Part shown: one piece after another, positions 25,341 to 34,539 of the stretch
How the letters are laid out: every line of letters starts with the position of its first letter
How positions within the stretch are numbered: position 1 is the stretch's first letter
Source: Rubrivivax sp.
GTDB taxonomy: Bacteria; Pseudomonadota; Gammaproteobacteria; Burkholderiales; Burkholderiaceae_C
DNA: 64,000 nt
NCBI GenBank assembly: GCA_016719535.1
Contig: JADJYX010000041.1
Coordinates: 186,001 to 250,000 of the forward strand
Direction of reading: 5' to 3'
The notes under the pieces: generated by a model
What the model saw: only the letters and a program-made list of their open reading frames with translations
What the model was told of the DNA's origin: nothing
The model's database searches: none
Translations under genes and position numbers: made by a program

Positions 25341-25927
25341 TCCTGACGGCTGCTGCCGTCGCCCTGCTGGCCGCCTGCGATCGCTCGGCAACGGGCAGCA
25401 AGCCGGCATTCCACGCCATCGACATCACCGGCGCCGATTTTGCGAAGGAACTCAACCTGCGCGACGCCGACGGACGCATGCGCAGCCTCGCCGACTTCAA
25501 AGGCAAGGTGACGGTGATCTTCTTCGGTTTCACGCAGTGCCCCGATGTCTGCCCGACGACGCTGGCCGAATTGGCGCAGGCGCGCAAGCTGCTGGGCGCC
25601 AACGGCGAGCGCGTGCAGGGCGTGTTCGTCAGCGTCGACCCGGCACGCGACACGCCCGAGCTCCTCAAGGCCTACGTCGGCAGCTTCGGCAGCGACTTCG
25701 TCGCCCTGCGTGGCAGCGATGAGGAAACCAAGGCCGCCGCCAAGCAGTTCAAGATCTTCTACAGCAAGGTGCCGGGCAAGACCGAAGACAGCTACACCAT
25801 CGACCACACTGCCGGCTCGTATGTGCTGGATGCCAAGGGCCAGGTGCGACTGTTTACGCGCTACGGCATCGGCGCCGACAAGCTGGCGGCCGACCTGAAG
25901 ATCCTGCTCGGAGAAGCGGTCGACTGA
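25316..25927 (+). CDS. SCO1/SenC family copper chaperone lipoprotein
   Basis: Delivers copper to the CuA site of subunit II or keeps its cysteines reduced. The 203-residue protein starts with an Arg-rich n-region and a lipobox LLAAC near residue 21, so it is probably an acylated periplasmic lipoprotein. Copper ligands are CPDVC near 77-81 and the histidine in YTIDHTAGSY near 165. The ATG at 25316 lies inside the ctaB 3' end. It is the last gene of the oxidase-assembly run and faces convergent rpoH. Confidence 0.93.
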   Translation: MAAPTRRLILTAAAVALLAACDRSATGSKPAFHAIDITGADFAKELNLRDADGRMRSLADFKGKVTVIFFGFTQCPDVCPTTLAELAQARKLLGANGERVQGVFVSVDPARDTPELLKAYVGSFGSDFVALRGSDEETKAAAKQFKIFYSKVPGKTEDSYTIDHTAGSYVLDAKGQVRLFTRYGIGADKLAADLKILLGEAVD

Positions 25928-25940
25928 GAGCCAGACGCGC

Positions 25941-26867
<927 letters not shown>

Positions 26868-26908
26868 GTTGGTTGGGATCAAGGGGTGAACCCTAAGTTC
26901 CATCCATA

Positions 26909-26935
26909 TTAGCACTCGCCGACAGAGAGTGCTGA
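26909..26935 (-). promoter_or_regulatory. CIRCE element (HrcA operator) upstream of rpoH
   Basis: TTAGCACTC, nine bases, then GAGTGCTGA. The CIRCE consensus is TTAGCACTC-N9-GAGTGCTAA, so only one base differs and the spacing is exact. It lies in the 142-bp gap between rpoH and the tartrate-dehydrogenase-like gene, both on the minus strand, 41 bp before the rpoH ATG. Confidence 0.9.
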
Positions 26936-27009
26936 TCGATCAGGCCGACCAAACCACAGGTTTTATCCTGTCAGCGTGCGCTTACATTTTTCAACCCGGC
27001 TGAAGCCGG

Positions 27010-28086
27010 TCAGCAGCCGCCGGCCACCCGCTCGGCCAGCGCTCGGCCCACCGCCGTGGTGTCGGCGGTGCCGCCCAGGTCGGGTGTGCGCGGCCCGTCG
27101 CGCAGCACCAGTTCGACGGCGCGCAGGATGGCGTCGTGCGCATCGCGGTGGCCGAGGAAGTCCAGCATCATCGCCGCGCTCCAGATCATCGCCACCGGGT
27201 TGGCGATGTTGCGGCCAAAGATGTCCGGCGCCGAGCCGTGCACGGGCTCGAACAGGCTGGGGAACTTGCGCTCCGGGTTGAGGTTGGCGCTCGGCGCGAT
27301 GCCGATGGTGCCGGTGCACGCCGGGCCCAGGTCGGACAGGATGTCGCCGAACAGGTTGGTCGCGGCCACCACGTCGAAGCGACCGGGTTGCAGCACGAAG
27401 CGCGCAGCCAGGATGTCGATGTGCTGCTTGTCCCAGGTGACGTCCGGGTGGCGCACGGCGGCCTCGGCGGCGCGCTCGTCCCACCAGGGCATGCTGATGG
27501 CGATGCCGTTGCTCTTGGTGGCCACCGTCACGTGCCGGCGCGCGCGGGTGCGGGCCAGTTCGAAGGCGTAATTCAGCAGCCGCTCGCTGCCCAGACGGGT
27601 AAAAACCGACTCCTGCAGCACGAACTCGCGTTCGGTGCCGCCGAACATCACGCCGCCCACCGCGCTGTATTCGCCTTCGGTGTTCTCGCGCACGATGAGC
27701 ATGTCGATGTCGCCGGCCTTGCGCCCGGCCAGCGGGCAGGGCACGCCGTCGAACAGTCGCGCCGGCCGCAGGTTGATGTACTGGTCGAACTCGCGGCGGA
27801 ATTTCAGCAGGCTGCCCCACAGCGACACATGGTCGGGCACGGTGGCCGGCCAGCCCACCGCGCCGAAGAGGATGGCGTCCATGCCGCCGATCCGGGCCTT
27901 CCAGTCGTCGGGCATCATCTGACCATGCTGGGCGTACCAGTCGCAGCTGGCCCAATCGACCGGCGTGATGTCCAGTGCGATGCCGAAGCGCTGCGCGGCG
28001 GCTTCGAGCACGCGCAGGCCCTCGGGCATGACCTCCTTGCCAATGCCGTCGCCGGGGATCGCTGCGATGCGGTGCGTCTTGCTCAT
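27010..28086 (-). CDS. ttuC: Tartrate dehydrogenase / isopropylmalate dehydrogenase family decarboxylating dehydrogenase
   Basis: A 358-residue member of the isocitrate/isopropylmalate dehydrogenase superfamily. The N-terminal RIAAIPGDGIGKEVMPEG, VRENTEGEYSAVGG near 138, the KSNGIAISMPWWD block near 195, and NLFGDILSDLGPACTGTIGIAPSANLNP near 248 fit the tartrate dehydrogenase/decarboxylase (TtuC/D-malate) branch rather than LeuB, which has a different substrate loop. Substrate choice remains an inference. It starts at ATG 28086 and follows ychF with 11 bp between, same strand. Confidence 0.85.
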   Translation of the reverse strand: MSKTHRIAAIPGDGIGKEVMPEGLRVLEAAAQRFGIALDITPVDWASCDWYAQHGQMMPDDWKARIGGMDAILFGAVGWPATVPDHVSLWGSLLKFRREFDQYINLRPARLFDGVPCPLAGRKAGDIDMLIVRENTEGEYSAVGGVMFGGTEREFVLQESVFTRLGSERLLNYAFELARTRARRHVTVATKSNGIAISMPWWDERAAEAAVRHPDVTWDKQHIDILAARFVLQPGRFDVVAATNLFGDILSDLGPACTGTIGIAPSANLNPERKFPSLFEPVHGSAPDIFGRNIANPVAMIWSAAMMLDFLGHRDAHDAILRAVELVLRDGPRTPDLGGTADTTAVGRALAERVAGGC

Positions 28087-28097
28087 GGTGTCGCTGC

Positions 28098-29192
28098 TCA
28101 GACGTTGAAGAGGAAGTTCATCACGTCGCCGTCCTTGACGACGTACTCCTTGCCTTCGGCGCGCATCCTGCCGGCGTCCTTGGCCCCCTGCTCGCCCTTG
28201 TAGGCGACGAAGTCGTCGTAGGCGATGGTCTGCGCACGGATGAAGCCGCGCTCGAAATCGGTGTGGATGACGCCGGCGGCCTGCGGCGCGGTGTCGCCGA
28301 CGTGGATGGTCCAGGCGCGCACCTCCTTCACGCCGGCGGTGAAATAGGTCTGCAGCCCCAGCAGCTTGAAGGCGGCGCGGATCAGGCGGTCCAGGCCCGG
28401 CTCGTCCTGCCCCATCTCGTGCAGGAAGATGGCCTTGTCCTCGTCGGCCATGTCGGCCAGGTCGGCCTCGGTCTTGGCACAGATGGCCACCACCGGCGCA
28501 TTCTGCTTCGCGGCGTACTCGCGCAGGCGGTCGAGGAAGGGGTTGTGCTCGAAACCGGTCTCGCTGACGTTGCCGACGAACATCGCCGGCTTGGCGGTGA
28601 TCAGGCACAGCGGCTTCAGCACCACCAGTTCCTCCTTGCTGAAGTCGATGCTGCGCACCGGGCGCGCCTCGTCGAGCGCCGCCTCGCACTTCTTCAGCAC
28701 GTCGACCAGACGCTGCGCCTCCTTGTCGCCGCCGGCCTTGGCCACCTTGCTGTAGCGCGCCAGGCTCTTCTCCACCGTGGCCATGTCGGCCAGGCAGAGT
28801 TCGGTCTGGATGACCTCGATGTCGGCGATGGGGTCCACCTTGCCGGCGACGTGGATGACGTTCTCGTCCTCGAAGCAGCGCACCACGTTGACGATGGCAT
28901 CGGTCTCGCGGATGTGGCTGAGAAACTGGTTGCCCAGTCCCTCGCCCTTGCTTGCGCCGGCCACCAGCCCGGCGATGTCGACGAATTCGACGATCGCCGG
29001 CACCACGCGCTCGGGTTTGACGATCTCGGCCAGTCTGGTCAGGCGCGGGTCGGGCAGCTCGACGATGCCGACGTTGGGCTCGATGGTGCAGAAGGGATAG
29101 TTCTCGGCGGCGATGCCGGCCTTGGTCAGGGCGTTGAAGAGGGTGGACTTGCCGACGTTGGGCAGGCCCACGATGCCACACTTGAGGCTCAT
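28098..29192 (-). CDS. ychF: Redox-regulated ATPase/GTP-binding protein YchF
   Basis: A 364-residue Obg-superfamily NTPase (OLA1/YchF), a ribosome-associated ATPase in E. coli. The P-loop GLPNVGKST is at 9-17, the switch II region VDIAGLVAGASKGEGLGNQFL is near 72, and a TGS-type C-terminal domain includes RAWTIHVGDTAPQAAGVIHTDFERGFI. The length is standard. The ATG at 29192 gives MSLKCGIVGLPN. It heads a minus-strand pair with the ttuC-like gene. Confidence 0.96.
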   Translation of the reverse strand: MSLKCGIVGLPNVGKSTLFNALTKAGIAAENYPFCTIEPNVGIVELPDPRLTRLAEIVKPERVVPAIVEFVDIAGLVAGASKGEGLGNQFLSHIRETDAIVNVVRCFEDENVIHVAGKVDPIADIEVIQTELCLADMATVEKSLARYSKVAKAGGDKEAQRLVDVLKKCEAALDEARPVRSIDFSKEELVVLKPLCLITAKPAMFVGNVSETGFEHNPFLDRLREYAAKQNAPVVAICAKTEADLADMADEDKAIFLHEMGQDEPGLDRLIRAAFKLLGLQTYFTAGVKEVRAWTIHVGDTAPQAAGVIHTDFERGFIRAQTIAYDDFVAYKGEQGAKDAGRMRAEGKEYVVKDGDVMNFLFNV

Positions 29193-29329
29193 GGAGGGCT
29201 TTCGCGAAGACGCTCTGGAAGGGCGCCGATTGTCCTACACGGTGCCACCCCGGGTGCCTACCGGGGAGCCTTGCGGGCCTGCAGTCCCTATCATCCCCCC
29301 ACGCCCCATTCAGGCGTTGTGAGGGCATC

Positions 29330-29575
29330 ATGGACGACCGAGTCACGCTGCGGCCCGCCAAGCCGCCTGCGCGCGAACCCGAGACCTTCCCGGGACGTGT
29401 CGCGCAGGTCGGCGCGCGACCCCTGCCGCAGGTCGAATTGAAGAACGAGGTTCCCAACCTGGGCCCCTACAAGATGGGCCCGTCGACCTATTACGACCTG
29501 CAGGTCTACCCGGGGCCGCTGCTGAGGGTGGTCAGCGCACCGTCCAGCGGCCAGACGCTGGACGTCAGCGCCTAG
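29330..29575 (+). CDS. Hypothetical protein (81 aa), stop codon abutting an IS insertion
   Basis: A small ORF starting at ATG 29330 after GTGAGGGCATC. The product is polar, proline-rich in its first half, with no signal peptide or membrane helix, and includes PNLGPYKMGPSTYYDLQVYPGP. I recognise no family. Its TAG stop is part of the CTAG that flanks both ends of the IS, so the reading frame appears to end in the same place with or without the insertion. The 137 bp upstream, back to ychF, hold nothing else I can name. It may be a genuine small gene or a chance ORF. Confidence 0.45.
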   Translation: MDDRVTLRPAKPPAREPETFPGRVAQVGARPLPQVELKNEVPNLGPYKMGPSTYYDLQVYPGPLLRVVSAPSSGQTLDVSA

Positions 29576-29590
29576 GAGTCTGTCGGGCTT
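29572..29590 (+). repeat. Left end of IS: target-site CTAG plus inverted repeat
   Basis: CTAG (29572-29575) followed by the left terminal repeat GAGTCTGTCGGGCTT. Confidence 0.85.
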
Positions 29591-31175
29591 TCACGGCTAC
29601 CCCGACGGAGTGGCGGCCGAGACAATCGCAGCAACGTTGAGCGAACCACCGAGCCCATGAGCCGCTTCATTGCCGTTGATCGAGACACTGCCTATCTGTT
29701 GCCGCCGTCGGTGGACGAGTGGCTTCCCCAGAATCATCTGGCGCGCTTCGTGGTGGAGGTCATCGACCAGTTGGATCTGAGCGAACTGACGCGTCAGTAC
29801 GCGGGTCGCGGCAGCGATGCCACCATCCGGCGATGCTGCTGGGCTTGCTGGTCTACGGCTACGCCACCGGGCTGCACTCCAGCCGCAAGATCGAGCGCGC
29901 CTGCCACGACTCGGTGGCCATGCGCTTCATCGCTGCCAACACCCAACCCGACCACGACAGCATTGCCACGTTCCGGCGGCGCTTTCTGCCGCAGATCGAA
30001 GCGCTGTTCGTGCAAGTGCTGATGCTGGCGCGCGAGATGAAGTGCCTAAGCTGGGCGCCATCGCACTGGACGGCACCAAGATTGCGGCCAACGCCAGCAA
30101 GCACAGTGCGCTGTCGTGGGAGCACGCCAACAGGATCGAAGCCCAGTTGCGCGAAGAGGTGCAACTGCTGCTGAAGCTGGCCGAGGACAGCGACAGCCGG
30201 CCGGTGGGCGACGGCCTGGACGTGCCTGCGGAGATCGCCCGGCGCGAGCAGCGTCTGGCTGCACTGGCGCAAGCCAAGGACAAGATCAGACAGCGGGCTG
30301 CCGAGCGCCATGCCGTGGAGAGCCAAGGCGCACGAGGCCAAGTGCGCCAAGCGCCAGGCCCAGCGCGAGGCGGGCAAAGCCGCGCGGCCCCGAGCCCGAG
30401 CCGCCATCGAGTGAACCCAGGCCGGGCGACCAAGTCAACCTCACCGACGAAGAGTCCCGCATCATGCCCAGCTGGGGTGGCTTCGGGCAGAGCTACAACG
30501 CGCAGGCTGCGGTCGACACCGCGACGATGCTGGTGATCACCGCACACGTCACGCAGGCGCCCAACGACAAGCGCGAAATTGCGCCGGTACTGGATAAGGT
30601 TCAGGCCCTGCCGCAGGCCTTGGCTGTCTCGACCTTGCTGGCCGACACGGGCTACTTCAGCCGGGCCAACGTGCAGGCCTGCCTGGGCCACGAAATCGAG
30701 CCCATGCTGTCGATGAAGCGCGAATCCCACCACGCACCAGGCTTGAGCGCTTCGCTGCGGACGCGTCAGCGCCTGAAACCGACGATCCGGTGCTCAAGAT
30801 GGCGCACCTGCTGGGCACGAAAACAGGTCGGGCACTGTATGGACTGCGCAAGCAAACGGTGGAGCCCGTGTTCGGCATCATCAAGCGGGCATGGGCTGGC
30901 GCCAGATGAGCATGCGCGGGCTGGACCAGGCGCGCGGCGAATGGTCGCTGGTGACGATGGCCTGGAACATCAAGCGGTTGCATGTGCTGCGCGCGGCGTG
31001 AGGAACAAGGGCGTCAAATGCCGACCGAACGCTCCGATTTGAGCCCTGGTGATGACGCCAGGATGTCCACCAGACCCCTGAGGCGCCTCGCGCCGGTCGA
31101 ATCCGTCGCACCAGGCCAGAAAAACGAACCCGCTTCGGTCACGGCGCGTCGGACGGGTTCAAGTCCGACGGGCTC
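29576..31175 (+). mobile_element. IS1182-family insertion sequence, degenerate
   Basis: A 1600-bp element bounded by 15-bp imperfect inverted repeats: GAGTCTGTCGGGCTT at 29576-29590 and AAGTCCGACGGGCTC at 31161-31175, which match at 12 of 15 positions. CTAG directly flanks both sides (29572-29575 and 31176-31179), consistent with a 4-bp target duplication. The single transposase gene is broken by several frameshifts. About 66 bp precede it and 174 bp follow it inside the element, without other genes. Confidence 0.88.
29657..31001 (+). pseudogene. IS1182-family DDE transposase, frameshifted remnant
   Basis: Read across frames, the product is a normal IS1182 transposase of about 448 residues. 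Segments in order are SRFIAVDRDTAYLLPPSVDEW, GLLVYGYATGLHSSRKIERA, LGAIALDGTKIAANASKHS (catalytic Asp), LTDEESRIMPSWGGFGQSYNAQAAVD (second Asp region), LLADTGYFSRANVQ, and RKQTVEPVFGIIKR with RGLDQARGEWSLVTMAWN (Glu region). The reading frame changes six times, near 29822, 30042, 30315, 30370, 30737 and 30888; the shifts fit four single-base deletions and two insertions. It cannot make an active transposase as written. Confidence 0.88.
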
Positions 31176-31179
31176 CTAG
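31161..31179 (+). repeat. Right end of IS: inverted repeat plus target-site CTAG
   Basis: Right terminal repeat AAGTCCGACGGGCTC (31161-31175) followed by CTAG (31176-31179). The MOSC gene ends 17 bp further on. Confidence 0.85.
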
Positions 31180-31195
31180 AGCGTCAGAAAGAGCG

Positions 31196-32050
31196 TCAGA
31201 AGCCCCAGCTCGCCCGGGCCGCCTGCCCCGGTCGCAGCAGGCGGTCGAAGCCTTCCAGAATCAACGCATTCATGCCGAAGGTGATCGCCCCGTTGACCCG
31301 CGCGTCGGCGCGGTAGCCCGCCAGCGTATCGCCCGGTTCGTGGCCGGCCTCGCCGGTGGCCGGGTCGACATTGGGGATGCTGCAGCGCGCGCAGGGCTTG
31401 ACCAGCTTCAGCCGCACCGGGCCGCCGTCGGCTGCGATGACGATCTCGTCGAGGTGGTCCTCGTCGTGGGCCTGCAGGCCGTCCAGCCACAGGTTGGCGC
31501 GAAAGCGCTCGGCGGTGACCGGCGGCAGCCCGCGCGAGGCCAGGCGCTGGTTCAGCCCGGCCAGCGCTGCCGTCGAGGCCACCAGCAGCGGAAAACCGTC
31601 GCTGAAGGCATTCTCGGCCTTCACGTCGCCGGCCCAGGACCGGTCGGACAGCCGCTTCTGATCGGGGTCGAATCGCACCAGCCGCACCGGCTGGCCGAGA
31701 AAATCGCTGAACCACTGCGCCGCCAGCGGCCCCATGTCGTAGGCCTTGACCTCGTCGTGCCAGACGCGGACCCGCGTCGGCGCTTCCACCGCGTCCAGCG
31801 AGACATGCAGTGCCAGCATGCCGGGGGCGCGCAGCACCATGTCGTCGCTGCGCAGCCGCGGCCGCACGAGGGCCAGCCGCGGCCGGTCGCGCTGCGTGAT
31901 CATCTCGCCGCCGGCATCGACGATCATCCAGGCGCGGTCGAGTTCGAGCCCGGTCTCGATCAGCAGCGCCTCGTCGACGGCGATGCCGGCGCAGGATTTG
32001 ATCGGGTGCAGATGCAGGGCGGCGATCGAGCAGTCGATGCGGTCGGTCAC
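31196..32050 (-). CDS. MOSC domain-containing protein
   Basis: A 284-residue protein with an N-terminal MOSC beta-barrel (about 8-125: AALHLHPIKSCAG, LDRAWMIVD) and a C-terminal MOSC domain (about 130-275). The PCARCSIPNVDPATGEAG motif near 225 carries the conserved cysteine that binds sulfur or molybdenum cofactor in this superfamily. Proteins of this kind (YcbX-like) reduce N-hydroxylated compounds with a flavin partner. The start is GTG at 32050 (MTDRIDCSI). It reads toward the IS element, whose right end lies 20 bp beyond its stop. Confidence 0.88.
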   Translation of the reverse strand: MTDRIDCSIAALHLHPIKSCAGIAVDEALLIETGLELDRAWMIVDAGGEMITQRDRPRLALVRPRLRSDDMVLRAPGMLALHVSLDAVEAPTRVRVWHDEVKAYDMGPLAAQWFSDFLGQPVRLVRFDPDQKRLSDRSWAGDVKAENAFSDGFPLLVASTAALAGLNQRLASRGLPPVTAERFRANLWLDGLQAHDEDHLDEIVIAADGGPVRLKLVKPCARCSIPNVDPATGEAGHEPGDTLAGYRADARVNGAITFGMNALILEGFDRLLRPGQAARASWGF

Positions 32051-32102
32051 GGTCGGGCAGGGGTCATCGAGGGATCCGGCGATTGTGCCCGGGGGCGCTC
32101 CC

Positions 32103-32108
32103 TACAAT
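32103..32108 (+). promoter_or_regulatory. Possible -10 element for the UbiH-like gene
   Basis: TACAAT, 8 bp before the ATG at 32117, in the 66-bp divergent gap with the MOSC gene. No good -35 is visible, and the spacing to the start codon is very short. Confidence 0.3.
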
Positions 32109-32116
32109 CCGTGCCC

Positions 32117-33223
32117 ATGTCGGCTTTCGATGTCTGCGTGCGCGGCTCCGGGGCGGTGGCGATGGCCGCCGCGCTGGCCTTGTCGCGCCTGGGCCTGGCC
32201 GTTGCCTGGACCGGGCACCGCACACCCGGCGCCGCGCCCGATGTGCGCACCTATGCGCTGAATGCCGGTTCGATCCGCCTGCTGGGTACGCTCAAGGTCT
32301 GGGACAGCCTGCCGGCCGACGCGCGCACGCCGGTGCACGACATGCGCATCGAGGGTGATGCGCCGGGCGCGGCGGTGCAGTTTTCCGCCTGGTCGGCCGG
32401 CGTCGCGCAGCTGACCTGGATCGTCGACGCCGCCGAGCTCGAATCGGCGCTCGCCGCCGCGCTGCGCTACGCCCCTCATGTCACCCACGTGGCCGACGGC
32501 ACCGATGCCGCGCTGCAGGTGCTGGCAGAAGGCCGCGCCTCGGCCGCGCGCGAGCGTCTGGGCGTGGCGATGCCGGTGCAGGCCTACGGCCAGCGCGGCC
32601 TGGCGGCACGGCTGGTGGCGGACCGCGCGCATGCCGGGCTGGCGCGGCAGTGGTTCCGGTCGCCCGACGTGCTGGCCCTGCTTCCCTTCGACCGGCCGAC
32701 GCCGGGGCAGTCCTACGGGCTGGTGTGGTCGCTGCCGGACGAACGTGCCCAGCGCCTGCAGCAGCTCGATGCCGCGGCCTTCGAGGCCGAACTCGCCGCC
32801 GCCACCGGTGGCGCGGCCGGCATGCTGCGCCTGGCCAGCGACCGCGCCAGCTGGCCGCTGGCGCTGGCGCGCGCCGATGCCGTCTGCGGCCCGGGCTGGG
32901 TGCTGGTCGGCGATGCCGCCCATCTGGTGCATCCGCTGGCCGGGCAGGGCTTGAACCTGGGCCTGGCCGACGTGGCCGAGCTCGCCGCCCAGCTGGCCGC
33001 GCGTGAAGCCTGGCGCAGCCTGGGTGACGAAAAGCTGCTGCGCCGCTACGCCCGCGCGCGCTTGCTGCCGACGCAGGCGATGGGGCTGGTGACCGACGGC
33101 CTGCTGCAGCTTTTTGCACACTCGCATGCGCTGCCGCGGGAACTCCGCAACCGCGGGCTGAGTCTGGTCGATCGCCTGTCGCCGCTCAAGCGTGCGCTCG
33201 TTCGTCAGGCGATGGACGCCTGA
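32117..33223 (+). CDS. UbiH/UbiF-type FAD-dependent monooxygenase
   Basis: A 368-residue flavoprotein hydroxylase. The N-terminal dinucleotide fold is DVCVRGSGAVAMAAALAL, with Ser where a third Gly is usual. The second FAD motif GWVLVGDAAHLVHPLAGQGLNLGL near 262-285 is the hallmark of the ubiquinone-ring hydroxylase family. Length is slightly short for UbiH (about 390). A role in ubiquinone biosynthesis is likely but regiospecificity cannot be told. The DG motif is not obvious. It lies 24 bp before dsbC, a pairing I recognise in Burkholderiales. Confidence 0.82.
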   Translation: MSAFDVCVRGSGAVAMAAALALSRLGLAVAWTGHRTPGAAPDVRTYALNAGSIRLLGTLKVWDSLPADARTPVHDMRIEGDAPGAAVQFSAWSAGVAQLTWIVDAAELESALAAALRYAPHVTHVADGTDAALQVLAEGRASAARERLGVAMPVQAYGQRGLAARLVADRAHAGLARQWFRSPDVLALLPFDRPTPGQSYGLVWSLPDERAQRLQQLDAAAFEAELAAATGGAAGMLRLASDRASWPLALARADAVCGPGWVLVGDAAHLVHPLAGQGLNLGLADVAELAAQLAAREAWRSLGDEKLLRRYARARLLPTQAMGLVTDGLLQLFAHSHALPRELRNRGLSLVDRLSPLKRALVRQAMDA

Positions 33224-33247
33224 TCCCCCGCTTTCCGAGGACTCTTC

Positions 33248-33982
33248 ATGACCGTTTCGATCCCGCGGCTGGCAGCCGCCACCCTGCTGGCGCTGGCCGC
33301 GGCCGCTCCGGTGCTGGCGCAGGAGGCGGTGCTGCGCAAGAACCTGGCCGAGCGCATCCCCAGCCTGCCGAAGATCGACGAGATCAGCAAGTCGCCGATC
33401 CCCGGTCTGTACGAGGTGCGCATCGGTCATGACCTCTATTACGCCGACGAAAAGGGGGACCACCTGATCGTGCAGGGATCGATCATCGATACGCGCACAC
33501 GCGCCAACCTCACCGAGGCGCGCATCGACAAGCTGACCGCCGTCGAGTGGGACGCCCTGCCCCTGAAGGACGCGATGGTCATCAAGCAGGGCAACGGCCA
33601 GCGCAAGCTGGCGGTCTTCGTCGACCCCAACTGCGGCTACTGCAAGCGCTTCGAGCGTGACCTGCAGGCGGTCAAGGACGTCACCGTCTATACCTTCCTG
33701 TACCCGATCCTGGGGGCGGATTCGACCGCCAAGTCGCGCGACATCTGGTGCTCGAAGGACGCCGCCAAGGCCTGGCGCGGCTGGATGATCGACGGCGCGA
33801 CCCCGGCCAAGGTGATGGGCGCCTGCGACACCGCCGCCATCGACCGCAACGTCGCCTTCGGCCGCAAGCACCGCGTGCTGGGCACACCGGCGCTGTTCTT
33901 CGAAGACGGGTCGCGCAAGCCCGGCGCGCTGCCCGGGGCCGAGGTCGAGCGGCTGCTCGCTGCCGCCACGCGCAAGAACTGA
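33248..33982 (+). CDS. dsbC: Thiol:disulfide interchange protein DsbC
   Basis: A periplasmic disulfide isomerase. The 244-residue precursor has a Sec signal peptide with an Ala-rich core ending APVLAQ at about 25-26, an N-terminal dimerisation domain (LYEVRIGHDLYYADEKGDHLIVQGSI) and a thioredoxin domain with the active-site CGYC near 119 and cis-proline in LGTPALFFEDG. A second structural cysteine pair (IWC and GAC) lies further on. The ATG at 33248 is well placed after GAGGAC. Confidence 0.95.
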   Translation: MTVSIPRLAAATLLALAAAAPVLAQEAVLRKNLAERIPSLPKIDEISKSPIPGLYEVRIGHDLYYADEKGDHLIVQGSIIDTRTRANLTEARIDKLTAVEWDALPLKDAMVIKQGNGQRKLAVFVDPNCGYCKRFERDLQAVKDVTVYTFLYPILGADSTAKSRDIWCSKDAAKAWRGWMIDGATPAKVMGACDTAAIDRNVAFGRKHRVLGTPALFFEDGSRKPGALPGAEVERLLAAATRKN

Positions 33983-34028
33983 GGTTGCCGCCCCGGGGCC
34001 GCGGGCCCCGCCGGCGACAATCCGCGGC

Positions 34029-34511
34029 ATGCAGACCGCCACCGTCCCGCCCGTCCCCGACAGCCCCACGCCCAGCCCCACGCCCAGCCCCGAGCCCCCG
34101 CACTGGGCGCGCCGCCTCGGCGCGGCCGGGCTGATCCCCTTCATCGGCGGTGCGCTGCTGGTGTGGCTGGTCTGGCCCGCGGCGCATCCCTATGTGGCCC
34201 TGGGCCTGTCGACCTACGCCGGGCTCATCGTGTCCTTCCTGGGTGGCATCCACTGGGGGGTGGCGATGCGCGCGCCCGCGGCGCCGCGTGCGCTGCTGCT
34301 CTGGGGCGTGCTGCCGTCGCTGGTGGCCTGGGTGGCGGTGATGATGCCGCCGAGCGCCGGCCTGGTGGTGCACGGCGTGATGCTGCTGGTGTGTTATGCC
34401 GTCGACCGCCAGCTGTACCCCCGCCACGGCCTGGCGGGCTGGCTGACCCTGCGCTTCCGCCTCAGTGCGGTGGCCGCCTCGAGCTGCTTCCTCGGCGCTG
34501 CCGGCACCTGA
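34029..34511 (+). CDS. DUF3429 membrane protein
   Basis: A 160-residue inner-membrane protein with about four to five helices (from residue 33 onward). The GLIPFIGGALLVWLVWP, YAGLIVSFLGGIHWG and LLLWGVLPSLVAW segments are typical of DUF3429. The first 28 residues are a PTPSP-rich tail encoded by short direct repeats (CCCAGCCCCACG units). Function unknown. It follows dsbC by 46 bp and precedes the DUF3108 gene by 28 bp. Confidence 0.78.
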   Translation: MQTATVPPVPDSPTPSPTPSPEPPHWARRLGAAGLIPFIGGALLVWLVWPAAHPYVALGLSTYAGLIVSFLGGIHWGVAMRAPAAPRALLLWGVLPSLVAWVAVMMPPSAGLVVHGVMLLVCYAVDRQLYPRHGLAGWLTLRFRLSAVAASSCFLGAAGT

Positions 34512-34539
34512 GCGCAGGCGCCGCGCACGGGACCGACCG

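Noticed and set aside
23070..25409. Minus-strand open frame of 779 codons opposite cox15, cox10 and part of sco1
   Set aside because: Composition is Gln/Arg/His-rich without folded-protein character, and the plus strand carries clear membrane-enzyme genes.
26951..26975. Short inverted repeat ACAGG/CCTGT beside an AT-rich loop, as a terminator of the tartrate-dehydrogenase-like gene
   Set aside because: Five-base arms and no T-run on the transcribed side are too weak to support a call.
34051..34110. CCCAGCCCCACG direct repeats as a regulatory or mobile repeat
   Set aside because: They are inside the DUF3429 gene, in frame, and encode a PTPSP-rich tail; simple low-complexity coding sequence.
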